From Solimonas flava DSM 18980 (lineage in GTDB: Bacteria; Pseudomonadota; Gammaproteobacteria; Nevskiales; Nevskiaceae): a stretch of DNA of 64,000 nt. A program made the position numbers and the translations under genes. Below, piece after piece: positions 28,498-37,654 of this stretch. Each line of letters begins with the position of its first letter. Position 1 is the first letter of the stretch. The DNA is taken from contig NZ_AUFV01000003.1 in NCBI RefSeq assembly GCF_000426685.1, positions 1 to 64,000 on the forward strand, given 5' to 3'. The notes under the pieces are model-generated. The model worked only from the letters and a program-made list of their open reading frames with translations, ran no database searches and was not told the origin of the DNA.

Positions 28498-29316
28498 ATG
28501 CCCGAGCTTCCCGAAGTCGAAACCGTTCGCCGCGGCCTCGAGCCCTACGTCCGCGGCCGGCGCATCGCGCGCGTCACGGTGCGCGACGCGCGGCTGCGCT
28601 GGCCGGTGCCGGCAAGCCTGGCGCACGACGCCGCCGATCGCCGCATCGAACGCATCGCGCGGCGCGGCAAGTACCTGATCGTCACGCTCGATTCGGGCGA
28701 CCGCATGATCTGGCACCTGGGCATGACCGGGCGCCTGCTGGTGCTCGACCCGGCGCAGCCACTGGTCAAGCACGATCACGTCGATTTCCTGCTCGACGGC
28801 GACACCCTGATCCGCTTCCACGACCCGCGCCGCTTCGGCGCCGTGCTGTGGTGGTCGCGCGACGAGAACGTCCACCCGCTGCTCGCCGGCATGGGGCCCG
28901 AGCCCTTCGATCCGGCTTTCGACGGCGACTACCTGTTCCGCAAGTCGCGCGGCCGCAGCGTCGCGGTGAAGAACTTCGTGATGGACGGCCACATCGTGGT
29001 CGGCGCCGGCAACATCTACGCCGCCGAAAGCCTGTTCCGCGCCGGCATCCGGCCGACGCGCCGCGCCGGCAGGCTGACGCGCGCCGACTGCGCGCGGCTC
29101 GCCGACAGGATTCGTGAAGTGCTCGCCGAGGCGATCGAACGCGGCGGCACCACGCTGCGCGACTTCGCCGGCGCCGACGGCGCGTCCGGCTATTTCCAGC
29201 AGGAACTGTCGGTCTACGGCCGCGACGGCGAGCCGTGCCGCGTCTGCGGCACCCTCATCAAGGGACTCGTGCTCGGCGGCCGCGCGTCCTGCTACTGTCC
29301 GCGGTGCCAGCGCTGA
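28498..29316 (+). CDS. mutM: Formamidopyrimidine-DNA glycosylase
   Basis: A 272-residue base-excision repair enzyme for 8-oxoguanine. The N-terminal PELPEVE has catalytic Pro2 and Glu3; Lys58 (RRGKYL) is the conserved beta-elimination residue. The helix-two-turn-helix segment NIYAAESLFRAGI and the C-terminal zinc finger (CRVCG...CYCPRC) are intact. Normal length. The ATG follows the terminator by 29 bases. Confidence 0.97.
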   Translation: MPELPEVETVRRGLEPYVRGRRIARVTVRDARLRWPVPASLAHDAADRRIERIARRGKYLIVTLDSGDRMIWHLGMTGRLLVLDPAQPLVKHDHVDFLLDGDTLIRFHDPRRFGAVLWWSRDENVHPLLAGMGPEPFDPAFDGDYLFRKSRGRSVAVKNFVMDGHIVVGAGNIYAAESLFRAGIRPTRRAGRLTRADCARLADRIREVLAEAIERGGTTLRDFAGADGASGYFQQELSVYGRDGEPCRVCGTLIKGLVLGGRASCYCPRCQR

Positions 29317-29339
29317 GCGCGCGTTCGAAGCATCCGCCC

Positions 29340-29969
29340 ATGACTACGCTGCCCGCCTTGCTGCCCGCCCTGCTGATGTTCACCGCTGCCGCCGGCCTGC
29401 TGACGATCACGCCCGGCCTCGACACCCTGCTCGTGCTGCGCACGGCGATCGCCGAGGGCCCGCGCCGCGCGCTGCTCGCCGGCGCCGGCATCTGCGCCGG
29501 CTGCCTGCTCTGGGGTCTCGCCGTCGCGCTCGGCCTCGGCGCGCTGTTCGCAGTGTCGACACTGGCCTACGAGGCGCTGCGCCTCGCCGGCGCCGCCTAC
29601 CTGCTGTGGCTCGGCGCACAGCTGCTGCTGCGGCCGCGCGCGGCGCTGCCGGTCGACGCCGCCGCGGCGCGGCGCGGCAACGGTTTCGCGCGCGGCCTGC
29701 TGACCAATCTGCTGAACCCCAAGGTCGGCGTGTTCTACGTCAGCTTCCTGCCGCAGTTCGTGCCGGCCGGCGTCGACGTCGTCGCCTTCAGCACGCTGCT
29801 CGCCGGCATTCACGCCGTTCTCGGCCTGATCTGGTTCGGCCTGCTGACGCTGGCGACCCGGCCGCTCGGCCGCTGGCTGGCGCGCCCGGCCGCGGTGCGC
29901 GCGCTGGACCGCGGCAGCGGCGGCGTGTTCGTGCTGTTCGGCCTCAAGCTCGCCGCGAGCCGGAGCTGA
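29340..29969 (+). CDS. LysE/RhtB-family exporter
   Basis: A 209-residue inner-membrane protein with about six helices. TPGLDTLLVLRTAIAEGPRRALLAGAGICAG is the conserved N-terminal LysE/RhtB signature, and TNLLNPKVGVFYVSFLPQFV is the second. It probably exports an amino acid or related metabolite. It lies 23 bases after mutM and 4 bases before a small membrane protein, so the three may be co-transcribed. Confidence 0.9.
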   Translation: MTTLPALLPALLMFTAAAGLLTITPGLDTLLVLRTAIAEGPRRALLAGAGICAGCLLWGLAVALGLGALFAVSTLAYEALRLAGAAYLLWLGAQLLLRPRAALPVDAAAARRGNGFARGLLTNLLNPKVGVFYVSFLPQFVPAGVDVVAFSTLLAGIHAVLGLIWFGLLTLATRPLGRWLARPAAVRALDRGSGGVFVLFGLKLAASRS

Positions 29970-29973
29970 AACG

Positions 29974-30417
29974 ATGGCACGTCCCTGGCCTCCGCTGCCG
30001 CGCAGCGGCCTCGATCTCGCCGGCCGCAACGCCTGCCGCTGGCTCGAAACGCTGGCGCTGCTCCATGTCGTCGGCGGACTCGCGCTGCCGTTCGTGGTGC
30101 TCTACGGCAACGCGCTCGATATCTGGCTGCCGGCGCCCGGCGACGCCACCGCGAGCGCGCGTTTCTGGATCGCCGCCTTCGGCCCGACGCTGGCGAGCTG
30201 GGGACTGCTCGCCTGGTTCCTCGTGCGGCGCGGCCTGCGCGAAGGCCGGCGCTGGGCCTGCGACGCGCTGATCTACGCCGTGCTCACCTGGCTGCCGCTC
30301 GATCTGGCGCTGTGCCTGAGCTTCGGCTTCACGCCGGGCCTGGTCGCCGACCTCGCCGCGGCGCTGGCGATGCTGCCGCCGCTGCTATGGCTGCGGCCGC
30401 GCCTGACGACGCACTGA
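29974..30417 (+). CDS. Four-helix membrane protein of unknown function
   Basis: A 147-residue protein. It has four hydrophobic segments (around residues 26-44, 66-85, 96-116 and 122-140) and positively charged loops. I recognise no family. It starts 4 bases after the LysE-type exporter, so it is probably co-translated with it. Confidence 0.7.
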   Translation: MARPWPPLPRSGLDLAGRNACRWLETLALLHVVGGLALPFVVLYGNALDIWLPAPGDATASARFWIAAFGPTLASWGLLAWFLVRRGLREGRRWACDALIYAVLTWLPLDLALCLSFGFTPGLVADLAAALAMLPPLLWLRPRLTTH

Positions 30418-30543
30418 CGCCGCGCACACGCGCCGCGCGCGCGGCGCGCACAGCCTAGTTCAAACAGATGAAGTCGCTGCCTGGCGACGGTCCTACTGTC
30501 GATCGCTCAACGAGCGTAACGACCGAACGAGGAGAACCGGGCG

Positions 30544-31680
30544 ATGAACAGCGACGAAAGCGCCGTGCGCGACGTGGTCTCGGGCGCGGTCTGGGATGAA
30601 TTCTGCGAGGCGCTGAAACAGGCCGGCCGTCAGGTCCTGCGTCCCGAGGCGCCGGCCGACGCGCTCGACCGCGCCGAGGGCTGGCGCTATCTGACGCGGC
30701 TGCTGCGCATCGGTCTGGAGATGCACCTGGAATTCGCCGATGCCGATTTCCCGGGCTTCTTCCTGCCCTCGCACGAGACCGGCAAGATCGGCGCCGACAA
30801 TCCGGACAACGCCTATCTCTTCGCCAAGATCAACGGCCGCCACGAGTACGTGATCCGCGGCACCCGCGGCAGCGTTTCGTACCTGTCGATCGGCACGCAG
30901 AAGGGCGGCTACGAAACCAACGGCAAGATGGAGCAGACCGGCTTCATCGACGCCAAGGATCTGCATCTGGGGCCGAACGGCGAGTTCGAGATTCGCGTCA
31001 GCGCCGAGCAGCCGGCGAGCGGCGACTGGCTGCGCATCGAGGCCGACAGCAACGCGGTGATCGTCCGCCAGACCTTCCTCGACCGCAAAACCGAGAAGCC
31101 GGCGCAGCTGACGATCGCGCGCACCGGCACCGACGCCCAGCCGGCACCGCTGTCGGCCGTGCGCCTGCAGGCCGGGCTGCGCAACGCCGCGCGCTTCGTC
31201 GACGGCACGGCGACGCTGTTCGCCAACTGGGCGCAGAGCTATCTGCCGCACGCCAACCAGCTGCCGCCGGCCGACCAGGCGCTGTGCCAGAGCGTCGGCG
31301 GTGATCCGAACATCTTCTACTACCACTCGTACTGGCAGCTCGCGCCCGACGAGGCGCTGGTGATCCGCCTGCCGCGCATCCCCGACTGCCGCTTCTGGAA
31401 CCTGCAGATCAACAACTGGTGGATGGAGTCGCTCGACTACCGCTACCACCGCATCCACCTCAACAAGCACAGCGCGCAGCTCGCCGCCGATGGCAGCTGC
31501 ACGATCGTGCTCGCGCACCGCGACCCGCAGCACGCCCCGACCCAGACCGTGAATTGGCTCGAAACCGCCGGCCATGAGCGCGGCACGATGTGCCTGCGCT
31601 GGGTCGGTGCGCACGAGCAGGTCCATCCCGTCACCACCGTCGTCAAGCACGACCAGCTCCACCAGACCCTCGCCGCATGA
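30544..31680 (+). CDS. DUF1214 domain-containing protein
   Basis: A 378-residue soluble protein without a signal peptide. The C-terminal half (DEALVIRLPRIPDCRFWNLQINNWW and the following ~80 residues) matches the DUF1214 fold as I recall it; proteins of this kind are common in steroid- and lipid-degrading bacteria. The function is unknown. GAGGAG lies 9 bases before the ATG. Its stop overlaps the ATG of the sulfotransferase gene (ATGA), so the two are coupled and likely work together. Confidence 0.8.
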   Translation: MNSDESAVRDVVSGAVWDEFCEALKQAGRQVLRPEAPADALDRAEGWRYLTRLLRIGLEMHLEFADADFPGFFLPSHETGKIGADNPDNAYLFAKINGRHEYVIRGTRGSVSYLSIGTQKGGYETNGKMEQTGFIDAKDLHLGPNGEFEIRVSAEQPASGDWLRIEADSNAVIVRQTFLDRKTEKPAQLTIARTGTDAQPAPLSAVRLQAGLRNAARFVDGTATLFANWAQSYLPHANQLPPADQALCQSVGGDPNIFYYHSYWQLAPDEALVIRLPRIPDCRFWNLQINNWWMESLDYRYHRIHLNKHSAQLAADGSCTIVLAHRDPQHAPTQTVNWLETAGHERGTMCLRWVGAHEQVHPVTTVVKHDQLHQTLAA

Positions 31681-32855
31681 GCAACGCCACCACCCTCGTT
31701 CCCGACGAACTGATCGCCGATGCCCGCGCCGCCGCCGGCGGCCTGGCCGATTTCGGCGCACCGCCGCTGCGCCCGGCGCTCGACCGGCTCTGCGCCGCGC
31801 TCGACCAGGAAGCGAAGCTGTCCGACACCGGCCGCTACCTGCTGCGCCAGAAGATCGTCACGCAGCTGGCCAACCGCCTGCGCATCGAGGACGCCTTCGC
31901 CCGGCATCCGGAGATCGCGCAGGAGAAGATCGCGGCGCCGATCGTCATCGTCGGCCTGCCGCGCACCGGCACGACCAAGCTGCACCGGCTGCTGTCGCGC
32001 GACCCGCGCTTCTACTGGATGTCGTTCTGGGAATCGCAGTTCCCGGTGCCGTTCGACGGCGAGACGCTGGCCGAGCCGACGCTGCGCATCCAGGAAGGCC
32101 GCGCGCTGTGCGAGCTGATGACGACGGCGATGCCGAAGCTGGCGGCGATGCACCCGATGCACGCCGACGAGGCCGACGAGGAAGTGATGCTCACCGAGCA
32201 CACGATGATGTCGGCCTACAACGCCTACGCCGACATTCCCGGCTACATGCAGTGGCTCGACGCGCAGGATCAGACGCCGGTCTACGAATTTCTGCGCCGC
32301 GGCCTGCAGTTCCTGCAGTGGCAGAAGCGCCAGCGCGGCGTCACGGCCGAACGCTGGGTGCTGAAGGCGCCGCACCACCTGCTGCGCATGCACCTGCTGC
32401 TGAAGGTGTTCCCGGGCGCGCAGGTGATCCTCACGCACCGCGATCCGCGCCAGAGCATTCCGTCGATTTCGAGCTTCATCCACACGCTGTGGTGCATCTA
32501 CAGCGAACAGGCCAGCGCCGAGCGCGCCGGCCACGAGTGGAGCGCGCTGATGCGCCGAGCGCTCGATCACACCGACGCGGTGCGGCAGACGGCGCCGCGG
32601 CAGTTCTTCGACGTGCAGTTCCGCGACACCGTCAAGCGGCCGATGGACGTCGTCCGCGACATCTACGCCTGGCTCGGCCTGCCGCTGCCGGCCGACGCCG
32701 AACAGGCGATGCGCGCCTGGCTCGCCGCCGACGAGAAGTCGCATCAGGGCGGTCATCAGTACACGGCCGAGCAGTTCGGCTTGTCGGACGCCCAGCTCGA
32801 CCGCGACTTTGCGGCGTATCGCGAACGCCACATCGACGCGCCGGCGACGGCCTGA
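31677..32855 (+). CDS. Sulfotransferase family protein
   Basis: A 392-residue protein. The 5'-phosphosulphate-binding loop PRTGTTKLHRLL (residues 95-106) and the 3'-phosphate region ILTHRDPRQSIPSISSF are both present, so PAPS-dependent transfer is plausible. WVLKAPHHLL is a family signature. Homologues of this long type are frequent in actinobacterial and gammaproteobacterial steroid and lipid clusters. The acceptor (sterol, alcohol or lipid) is unknown. The start overlaps the DUF1214 gene stop. Confidence 0.87.
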   Translation: MSNATTLVPDELIADARAAAGGLADFGAPPLRPALDRLCAALDQEAKLSDTGRYLLRQKIVTQLANRLRIEDAFARHPEIAQEKIAAPIVIVGLPRTGTTKLHRLLSRDPRFYWMSFWESQFPVPFDGETLAEPTLRIQEGRALCELMTTAMPKLAAMHPMHADEADEEVMLTEHTMMSAYNAYADIPGYMQWLDAQDQTPVYEFLRRGLQFLQWQKRQRGVTAERWVLKAPHHLLRMHLLLKVFPGAQVILTHRDPRQSIPSISSFIHTLWCIYSEQASAERAGHEWSALMRRALDHTDAVRQTAPRQFFDVQFRDTVKRPMDVVRDIYAWLGLPLPADAEQAMRAWLAADEKSHQGGHQYTAEQFGLSDAQLDRDFAAYRERHIDAPATA

Positions 32856-32870
32856 CGGCGAGCCGTCGCG

Positions 32871-32974
32871 CCGTCATTGCGGGAAGGATGAAGGCCGACG
32901 AAGCCATCCGGCGGGGCGCCGCGCTCGACCGGCGCACCCGGACAGCTTCGTCGCGGCGCCGCTCGCAATGACGG
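32871..32974. repeat. Inverted-repeat (REP-like) intergenic element
   Basis: The ends CCGTCATTGCG (from 32871) and CGCAATGACGG (to 32974) are inverted copies. Inside are a second inverted pair, CGACGAAGC and GCTTCGTCG. GTCATTGCG with GACGAAGC..TCC is a dispersed intergenic repeat type I recall from many proteobacteria. It can fold into a long hairpin between the sulfotransferase and SDR genes and could act as a terminator or RNA stabiliser. Confidence 0.7.
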
Positions 32975-33086
32975 CTTGCTCGAAGCCACGCCGGCTCGTG
33001 CGAAAAGCAGTGCGCTTTATCGCCCCTGTCCGTGCACGCAGGGACAGGGGCCGCAAAGACAACAACGAAACCAGAGGAGCGTTCAG

Positions 33087-33872
33087 ATGCTGCTGAAGGA
33101 CAAGGTGGTGATCGTATCCGGCATCGGCCCCGGACTCGGCGTGAAGCTGGCGATCGAGGCGGCGCGCGAAGGGGCGCGCGGCGTGGTCGTCGCGGCGCGC
33201 TCGGCCGACAAGCTCGACGATGCCGAGGCGCGCATCAAAGCGCTCGGCGTCAAGGCCGAGGTCGTCAAACAGGTTTGCGACATCACCCAGCGCGCGCAGT
33301 GCGACGCACTCGCCGCCGTCGCCGCGCAGCGCTTCGGCAAGGTCGACGCGCTCGTCAACAGCGCCTTCTACCACGGCGAGATGGACCACGCCTCGACCGC
33401 CGATCTCGACGGCTGGCGCGAGGTGCTCGAAACCAACCTGCTCGGCACGCTGCGCCTGACGCAGGCGACGATCCCGCACATGGGCAAGGGCGGCGCGATC
33501 GTCATGATCAACACCATGGCGGTGCGCAAGGTGCCGCCGCTCGGCGAAGCCGGCTACGCGGCGTCGAAAGCGGCGCTCGCCAACTCCGTGAAGTGGCTGG
33601 CCAAGGAACTCGGCCCCAAGGGCATCCGCGTCAACTCCGTGCACATGGGCTGGATGTGGGGTGCGCCGGTGCAGGGCTACATGGAATGGCAGTCCAAGGA
33701 GCACGGCATTCCGCTCGAGAAGCTCAAGGCGCAGGTCGCCGCCGACATTCCGCTCGGCGAGATTCCGACCGACGACGACTGCGCCAAGGCGGCGCTGTTC
33801 ATGGTGTCCGACTACGCGGCGGCGGTGACCGGCGCCGCGCTCGACGCCAACGGCGGCGCCTACATGCCCTGA
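33087..33872 (+). CDS. Short-chain dehydrogenase/reductase
   Basis: A 261-residue Rossmann-fold protein. The cofactor motif is SGIGPGLG (G12-x3-G16-x-G18), and the catalytic pair Y157-x3-K161 is in GYAASKAAL. The catalytic Ser expected 13 residues before Tyr157 is not seen: the segment reads INTMAVRKVPPLGEAGY, with Met at that place and Thr one before it. It probably acts on a hydroxy or keto group of a catabolic intermediate, if active. GAGGAG precedes the ATG. It belongs to the catabolic run with the EthD-like gene. Confidence 0.88.
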   Translation: MLLKDKVVIVSGIGPGLGVKLAIEAAREGARGVVVAARSADKLDDAEARIKALGVKAEVVKQVCDITQRAQCDALAAVAAQRFGKVDALVNSAFYHGEMDHASTADLDGWREVLETNLLGTLRLTQATIPHMGKGGAIVMINTMAVRKVPPLGEAGYAASKAALANSVKWLAKELGPKGIRVNSVHMGWMWGAPVQGYMEWQSKEHGIPLEKLKAQVAADIPLGEIPTDDDCAKAALFMVSDYAAAVTGAALDANGGAYMP

Positions 33873-33912
33873 ACCGGGAGAGGCCGCCGTCCGCTGCGGC
33901 GGCGGCCCGCCG

Positions 33913-34617
33913 ATGGAAAAGATCCTCTATCTCGGCTGGCGCGATCCGGCACAGTCGCGCAACGCCTTCTTCGCCGACCTGCGCGAACGGCTGGCGCCGG
34001 CGCTGCAGGCCGCCGGCGCGCGCGGCCTGCGCCTGAACCTCGACGACGACGCGGTGCGCGAGGCCGACGGCATCCGCCAGCGCGTCTTCGATCCACCGCC
34101 GGACGCGCTGCTGCAGGTCTGGGTCGACAGCGCGATCGGCTTCCTGCGCAGCGGGATCGACGCCGCGGTCACGGCGAGCGTGCCGCGCCACGCGGCCTAT
34201 CTCGTCACCGAGTCGCAGGCCATCGTCAATCGCGCGCATCCGCCGCAGCCGGGCCTGCGCACGGAAGGCTTCGCGCAGCTGGCGATCCTGCGCCGGCCGC
34301 CGCGCCTGAGCCCTGCGCAATGGCTGGACATCTGGCACAACGGCCACACGCCGGTCGGCATCGAGACGCAGTCGAACTTCGAGTACGTGCAGAACGTCGT
34401 CGTGCGCCCGCTGACGCCCGACGCACCGGCGATCGACGCCATCGTCGAGGAATGCTTCCCGGCGGCGGCGATGCGCGATCCCTACGTGTTCTTCGACGCG
34501 GCCGGCGACGAGGCGAAGTTCCGGCGCAATCTCGAGCGCATGATGACGAGCGTCCACCGCTTCATCGACCCGGGCACGATCGACGTGATCCCGAGCAGCC
34601 AGTACCGGATGTTCTGA
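33913..34617 (+). CDS. EthD-like domain protein
   Basis: A 234-residue protein of two similar ferredoxin-like halves. The C-terminal part (LAILRRPPRLSPAQWLDIWHNGHTPVGIETQ) resembles the EthD domain, a small alpha/beta-barrel found beside oxygenases and in alkane/ether and steroid catabolism. No catalytic motif can be assigned. It follows the SDR by 40 bases in the same direction. Confidence 0.65.
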   Translation: MEKILYLGWRDPAQSRNAFFADLRERLAPALQAAGARGLRLNLDDDAVREADGIRQRVFDPPPDALLQVWVDSAIGFLRSGIDAAVTASVPRHAAYLVTESQAIVNRAHPPQPGLRTEGFAQLAILRRPPRLSPAQWLDIWHNGHTPVGIETQSNFEYVQNVVVRPLTPDAPAIDAIVEECFPAAAMRDPYVFFDAAGDEAKFRRNLERMMTSVHRFIDPGTIDVIPSSQYRMF

Positions 34618-34645
34618 GGCGGGAGCGCGCGCTGCCGGCGCGCGG

Positions 34646-35638
34646 TCAGCCGGCCGAGCGCCGCCGCTCCGCCTCGGGCTCCTGCCACAGCGCTGCCGCG
34701 GTCGGGTCGATCTCGCCGAGCAGGCGGTTGAGCAGCGACTTCAGGATCGGTGCGTCCGGACCGAGGCGTTCGAGCACCTGCGACTCCAGGGCCTTGGCGC
34801 GCGAGATCAGGCCGAGCGCGACCTCGCGGCCGTGCTCGGTCAGCTCGTAGGCGATGCCGTCGCCGGTGCGCGTCGCCGCCAGCCCCGCGGTGACCAGCGA
34901 GTCGAGCGCCTGCTTGCGGCGATCGTCGAGCACGCCGGCCATGCCCTCGGCGAGTTCGCTCGCCGTCAGCAGCGGCTTGAGCGTCAGCGTCGACAGCACG
35001 TAGAACTCCATGTCGCTGAGGTGCTGCGCGTCGAGCGCGGCACGCAGCTGCGCGAAGAAGCGGAAATGGCTGCGGCCGAGCAGATAGCCGAGAAAATCCT
35101 CAGAGAAACTGCCGGCCAGGTGCGCATTGCGCGGCTTGACGTCCGGCGCGTCGCGGCGCGTGGCGTGCGCGTAGCGGCCGCCGTGGAAGACCAGCGGCGC
35201 CGACTCGGCGCGGTCGAAGGCGAGCACCTCGCCGACGAAGATCAGGTGGTCGCCGCCCTCGTACTGGAACGCCGTGCGGCATTCGAAGCGCGCCGCGCAA
35301 CCGCGCAGCAGCGGCACGCCGCCCTGCCCGGTGTCGACGTCGAGCCCGGCGAACTTGTCGATGCCGCGCCGTGCGAAGCGCGCCGACAGTTCTTCCTGAT
35401 CGGTCGCCAGCACGTGCACCGCCCAGTGCTCGGCCTTGCGGAAGATCTCCAGGCTCGCCGAGCTGTTGGCGAGGCTCCACAGCACCAGCGGCGGACTCAG
35501 CGAGACCGAGTTGAAGCTGTTGGCGGTCAGGCCGACCGGGGCGCCATCGGCGGTGCGCGTGGTGATGATGGTGACGCCGGTCGCGAACGTGCCGAGCGCC
35601 TTGCGAAATTCGGTGGGATCGAAAACCTGCGCTGTCAT
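34646..35638 (-). CDS. Two-domain flavin reductase with C-terminal MarR-like domain
   Basis: A 330-residue protein. Residues 1 to about 165 form a flavin reductase (FMN-binding split barrel: RKALGTFATGVTIIT, LTANSFNSVSLSPPLVLWSL, GRYAH). Residues of about 185-330 look like a MarR-type winged helix (LTLKPLLTASELAEG, DRRKQALDSLVTAGL). This is the layout of the reductase of p-hydroxyphenylacetate hydroxylase, where the MarR-like part regulates activity by binding the aromatic substrate. It should supply reduced flavin to a monooxygenase, but none is adjacent. Confidence 0.85.
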   Translation of the reverse strand: MTAQVFDPTEFRKALGTFATGVTIITTRTADGAPVGLTANSFNSVSLSPPLVLWSLANSSASLEIFRKAEHWAVHVLATDQEELSARFARRGIDKFAGLDVDTGQGGVPLLRGCAARFECRTAFQYEGGDHLIFVGEVLAFDRAESAPLVFHGGRYAHATRRDAPDVKPRNAHLAGSFSEDFLGYLLGRSHFRFFAQLRAALDAQHLSDMEFYVLSTLTLKPLLTASELAEGMAGVLDDRRKQALDSLVTAGLAATRTGDGIAYELTEHGREVALGLISRAKALESQVLERLGPDAPILKSLLNRLLGEIDPTAAALWQEPEAERRRSAG

Positions 35639-35661
35639 CGCTGCACCGCGTGGGGGATCGG

Positions 35662-35703
35662 GACAAAAGCGCCTGCGCGGCGGAGGAGGCCGACCGCGCA
35701 GGC
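35662..35703 (-). terminator. Terminator after the DUF1302 gene
   Basis: Read on the minus strand, GCCTGCGCGG and CCGCGCAGGC form a perfect 10-bp stem around a 13-base loop, followed by GCTTTTG. It lies 22 bases past the stop of the DUF1302 gene. Confidence 0.65.
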
Positions 35704-35725
35704 CAGAACCGGAGACCAGCCCCGG

Positions 35726-37654
35726 TCAGAAGTTGTACTTGACGTTGAGCGTCGCATAGTCGCGATCGACGTACGGGTTCGCCGCCAGCGTGGTGTTGCC
35801 GATCGTCTTGCCGGCATCGCCGAAGAACCAGTTGTAGCCGAGGCCGATCTGCGTGTTCGACAGATACGTCATCGAAAAGCCGAGGCTCGTGCGCATGTCG
35901 CCGTCGCCGTAGAGCGCACCCATCGCGCCGGCCAGTGCCGGGTTGTTCTTCAGGTACGCGAAGGTGATCGGCATGCTGAAGTCCCAGCCCGCGACGATGT
36001 TGTGCTTGGTCGGAATGAGCAGCGTGCTGATGCCGTAGGCGTCACGGTCGTAGACCAGGCTCTTGCCGTCGGCGATCGGCACGACGCCGGGCGAGGCGTC
36101 GACGCGGTCGACGTCGATCATGTGCAGATAGCCGGCTTCGGCGACGAAGGCGAGATCGTCGAAGAACAGACGCGGGTTGGTCGCGTACAGCGCCGAGATC
36201 AGCAGCTGGCCGCTCTTCGAGCGCGAGTAGACCGGGCTGAGATGGCCGGAGATCATCGTCTCGACCGCCGTCGGCGCGCCGTCGCGGTAGTTCAGCTCGC
36301 CGGCGACGTTGAAGCCGCCGAGCACCGTCGAGAAGCTCATCGCCGTCATGTGGATGCCGTCGTAGTACTCGACGTTGTACGACACCGGCACCGTCTGGTT
36401 GATGATCTGCGTGGTGATCGGCGTGCCGTTCGGCAGGAAGCCGAAGGGCGCGTAGCCGACGTTGAGGCGCACCGATGGATTCGGATCGTGGTAACGCAGG
36501 TGGTAGAGGCCGACGTTGGTGACCGAGGTCAGCTGGTACTTCAGGCCGAGGCCCCACTGGCCGAACTGGCTCGGCTCGATGTCCTTCTCGCGGTAGGTGT
36601 AGGTGTAGCGCGGCGCGTTCACCAGCTGGCCGACCGGCGCCAGGATCACGTTGCAGACCAGATTCTCGAGCGCTGGCGTGACCGGCGTCGGCACGGTGCC
36701 GACGTGCAGGTTCTGCAGCAGACCGGTGCAGCTGCCCGGGCCGCCGTACAGCGGGTTCGCCGAACCGTAGACGAAGCGCGCGCCCGGGCCGACGACGTCG
36801 GCCGGCGAGAAGTAGTCGCCGACCGGGAAGATCTCGTTCGGCCGGAAATCGAACTTGTAGTAGCCGAGCGCCGTCAGCTCGTTGTTGATCGAAGCGTTGA
36901 ACGCGAGCTGCGGCACCGGCAGCAGGATGTCCTTGATCTCGGTGCCGGGGACGAAGGCCTTGGTCGCGTCGGCCTGGCTCTGCGCGCTGGCGATGCCCGA
37001 CATGAACAGGCTCTCGCCCCAGGCGACGAGCTGCTGGCCGAGGCGGACGTTGATGCTGGATTCGTCGCCGAGATAGAAGGAGCCGTAGACGTAGGCTTCG
37101 AGCAGACGCGCGCGCTCGCCGTCGTAGTACTTGGTCGATTCGGTGAAGCGGTCGTAGTCCGGGTCCGGAATGCCTTCCGGCGGATTGCCCTTGTTGACCG
37201 TCAGCGGCGAATCGTTGGCGTTGTCGCGATGGTAGACGTCGTCATAGAACGCCGAGCCGCTGAGCACCGCGCCGAAGTCGCCGTGATGCAGCTGCATCTC
37301 GCCGTAGACGCTGAGGCGGTTGTGGATCAGGTCGCCACGGTTGAAGTTGCGGTTGCCGTCGTCGGAGTTGATCGACTGCGGCAGGCCCTGACCCTCGAAG
37401 CGGAAGATCTGGTTCGGCTGGCCGTCCGGAATGACCGGGAACAGGTACGACTGGAACTCCTCGACCGGGCCGTTGATGAGCCGCTTGTCCTGCTTTTCCG
37501 TACGCACCGCCAAGCCGTAGTTGGCGGTGACCTTGTAGTCCAGCGTGGTGTCCGTGCCCAGGTCGAAAGATCCCGCCTGCGCCTGCGACGCCGCCAGCGC
37601 CGCACCGTATGCCACCACCCAACCGCAACGCTTCCATGCTTTGGTCTTGTTCAT
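35726..37654 (-). CDS. DUF1302 family outer-membrane protein
   Basis: A 642-residue exported protein. The signal peptide ends near SQAQA|GSF. The mature part is rich in amphipathic strands (FDLGTDTTLDYKVTANYGL, INVRLGQQLVAWGES) and ends in Phe (ATLNVKYNF), as in beta-barrel proteins. DUF1302 proteins commonly sit with DUF1329 partners in steroid/terpene and long-chain compound catabolism in Pseudomonas-like bacteria; no DUF1329 gene is adjacent here. It probably takes part in uptake or handling of hydrophobic substrates in the outer membrane. Confidence 0.85.
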   Translation of the reverse strand: MNKTKAWKRCGWVVAYGAALAASQAQAGSFDLGTDTTLDYKVTANYGLAVRTEKQDKRLINGPVEEFQSYLFPVIPDGQPNQIFRFEGQGLPQSINSDDGNRNFNRGDLIHNRLSVYGEMQLHHGDFGAVLSGSAFYDDVYHRDNANDSPLTVNKGNPPEGIPDPDYDRFTESTKYYDGERARLLEAYVYGSFYLGDESSINVRLGQQLVAWGESLFMSGIASAQSQADATKAFVPGTEIKDILLPVPQLAFNASINNELTALGYYKFDFRPNEIFPVGDYFSPADVVGPGARFVYGSANPLYGGPGSCTGLLQNLHVGTVPTPVTPALENLVCNVILAPVGQLVNAPRYTYTYREKDIEPSQFGQWGLGLKYQLTSVTNVGLYHLRYHDPNPSVRLNVGYAPFGFLPNGTPITTQIINQTVPVSYNVEYYDGIHMTAMSFSTVLGGFNVAGELNYRDGAPTAVETMISGHLSPVYSRSKSGQLLISALYATNPRLFFDDLAFVAEAGYLHMIDVDRVDASPGVVPIADGKSLVYDRDAYGISTLLIPTKHNIVAGWDFSMPITFAYLKNNPALAGAMGALYGDGDMRTSLGFSMTYLSNTQIGLGYNWFFGDAGKTIGNTTLAANPYVDRDYATLNVKYNF

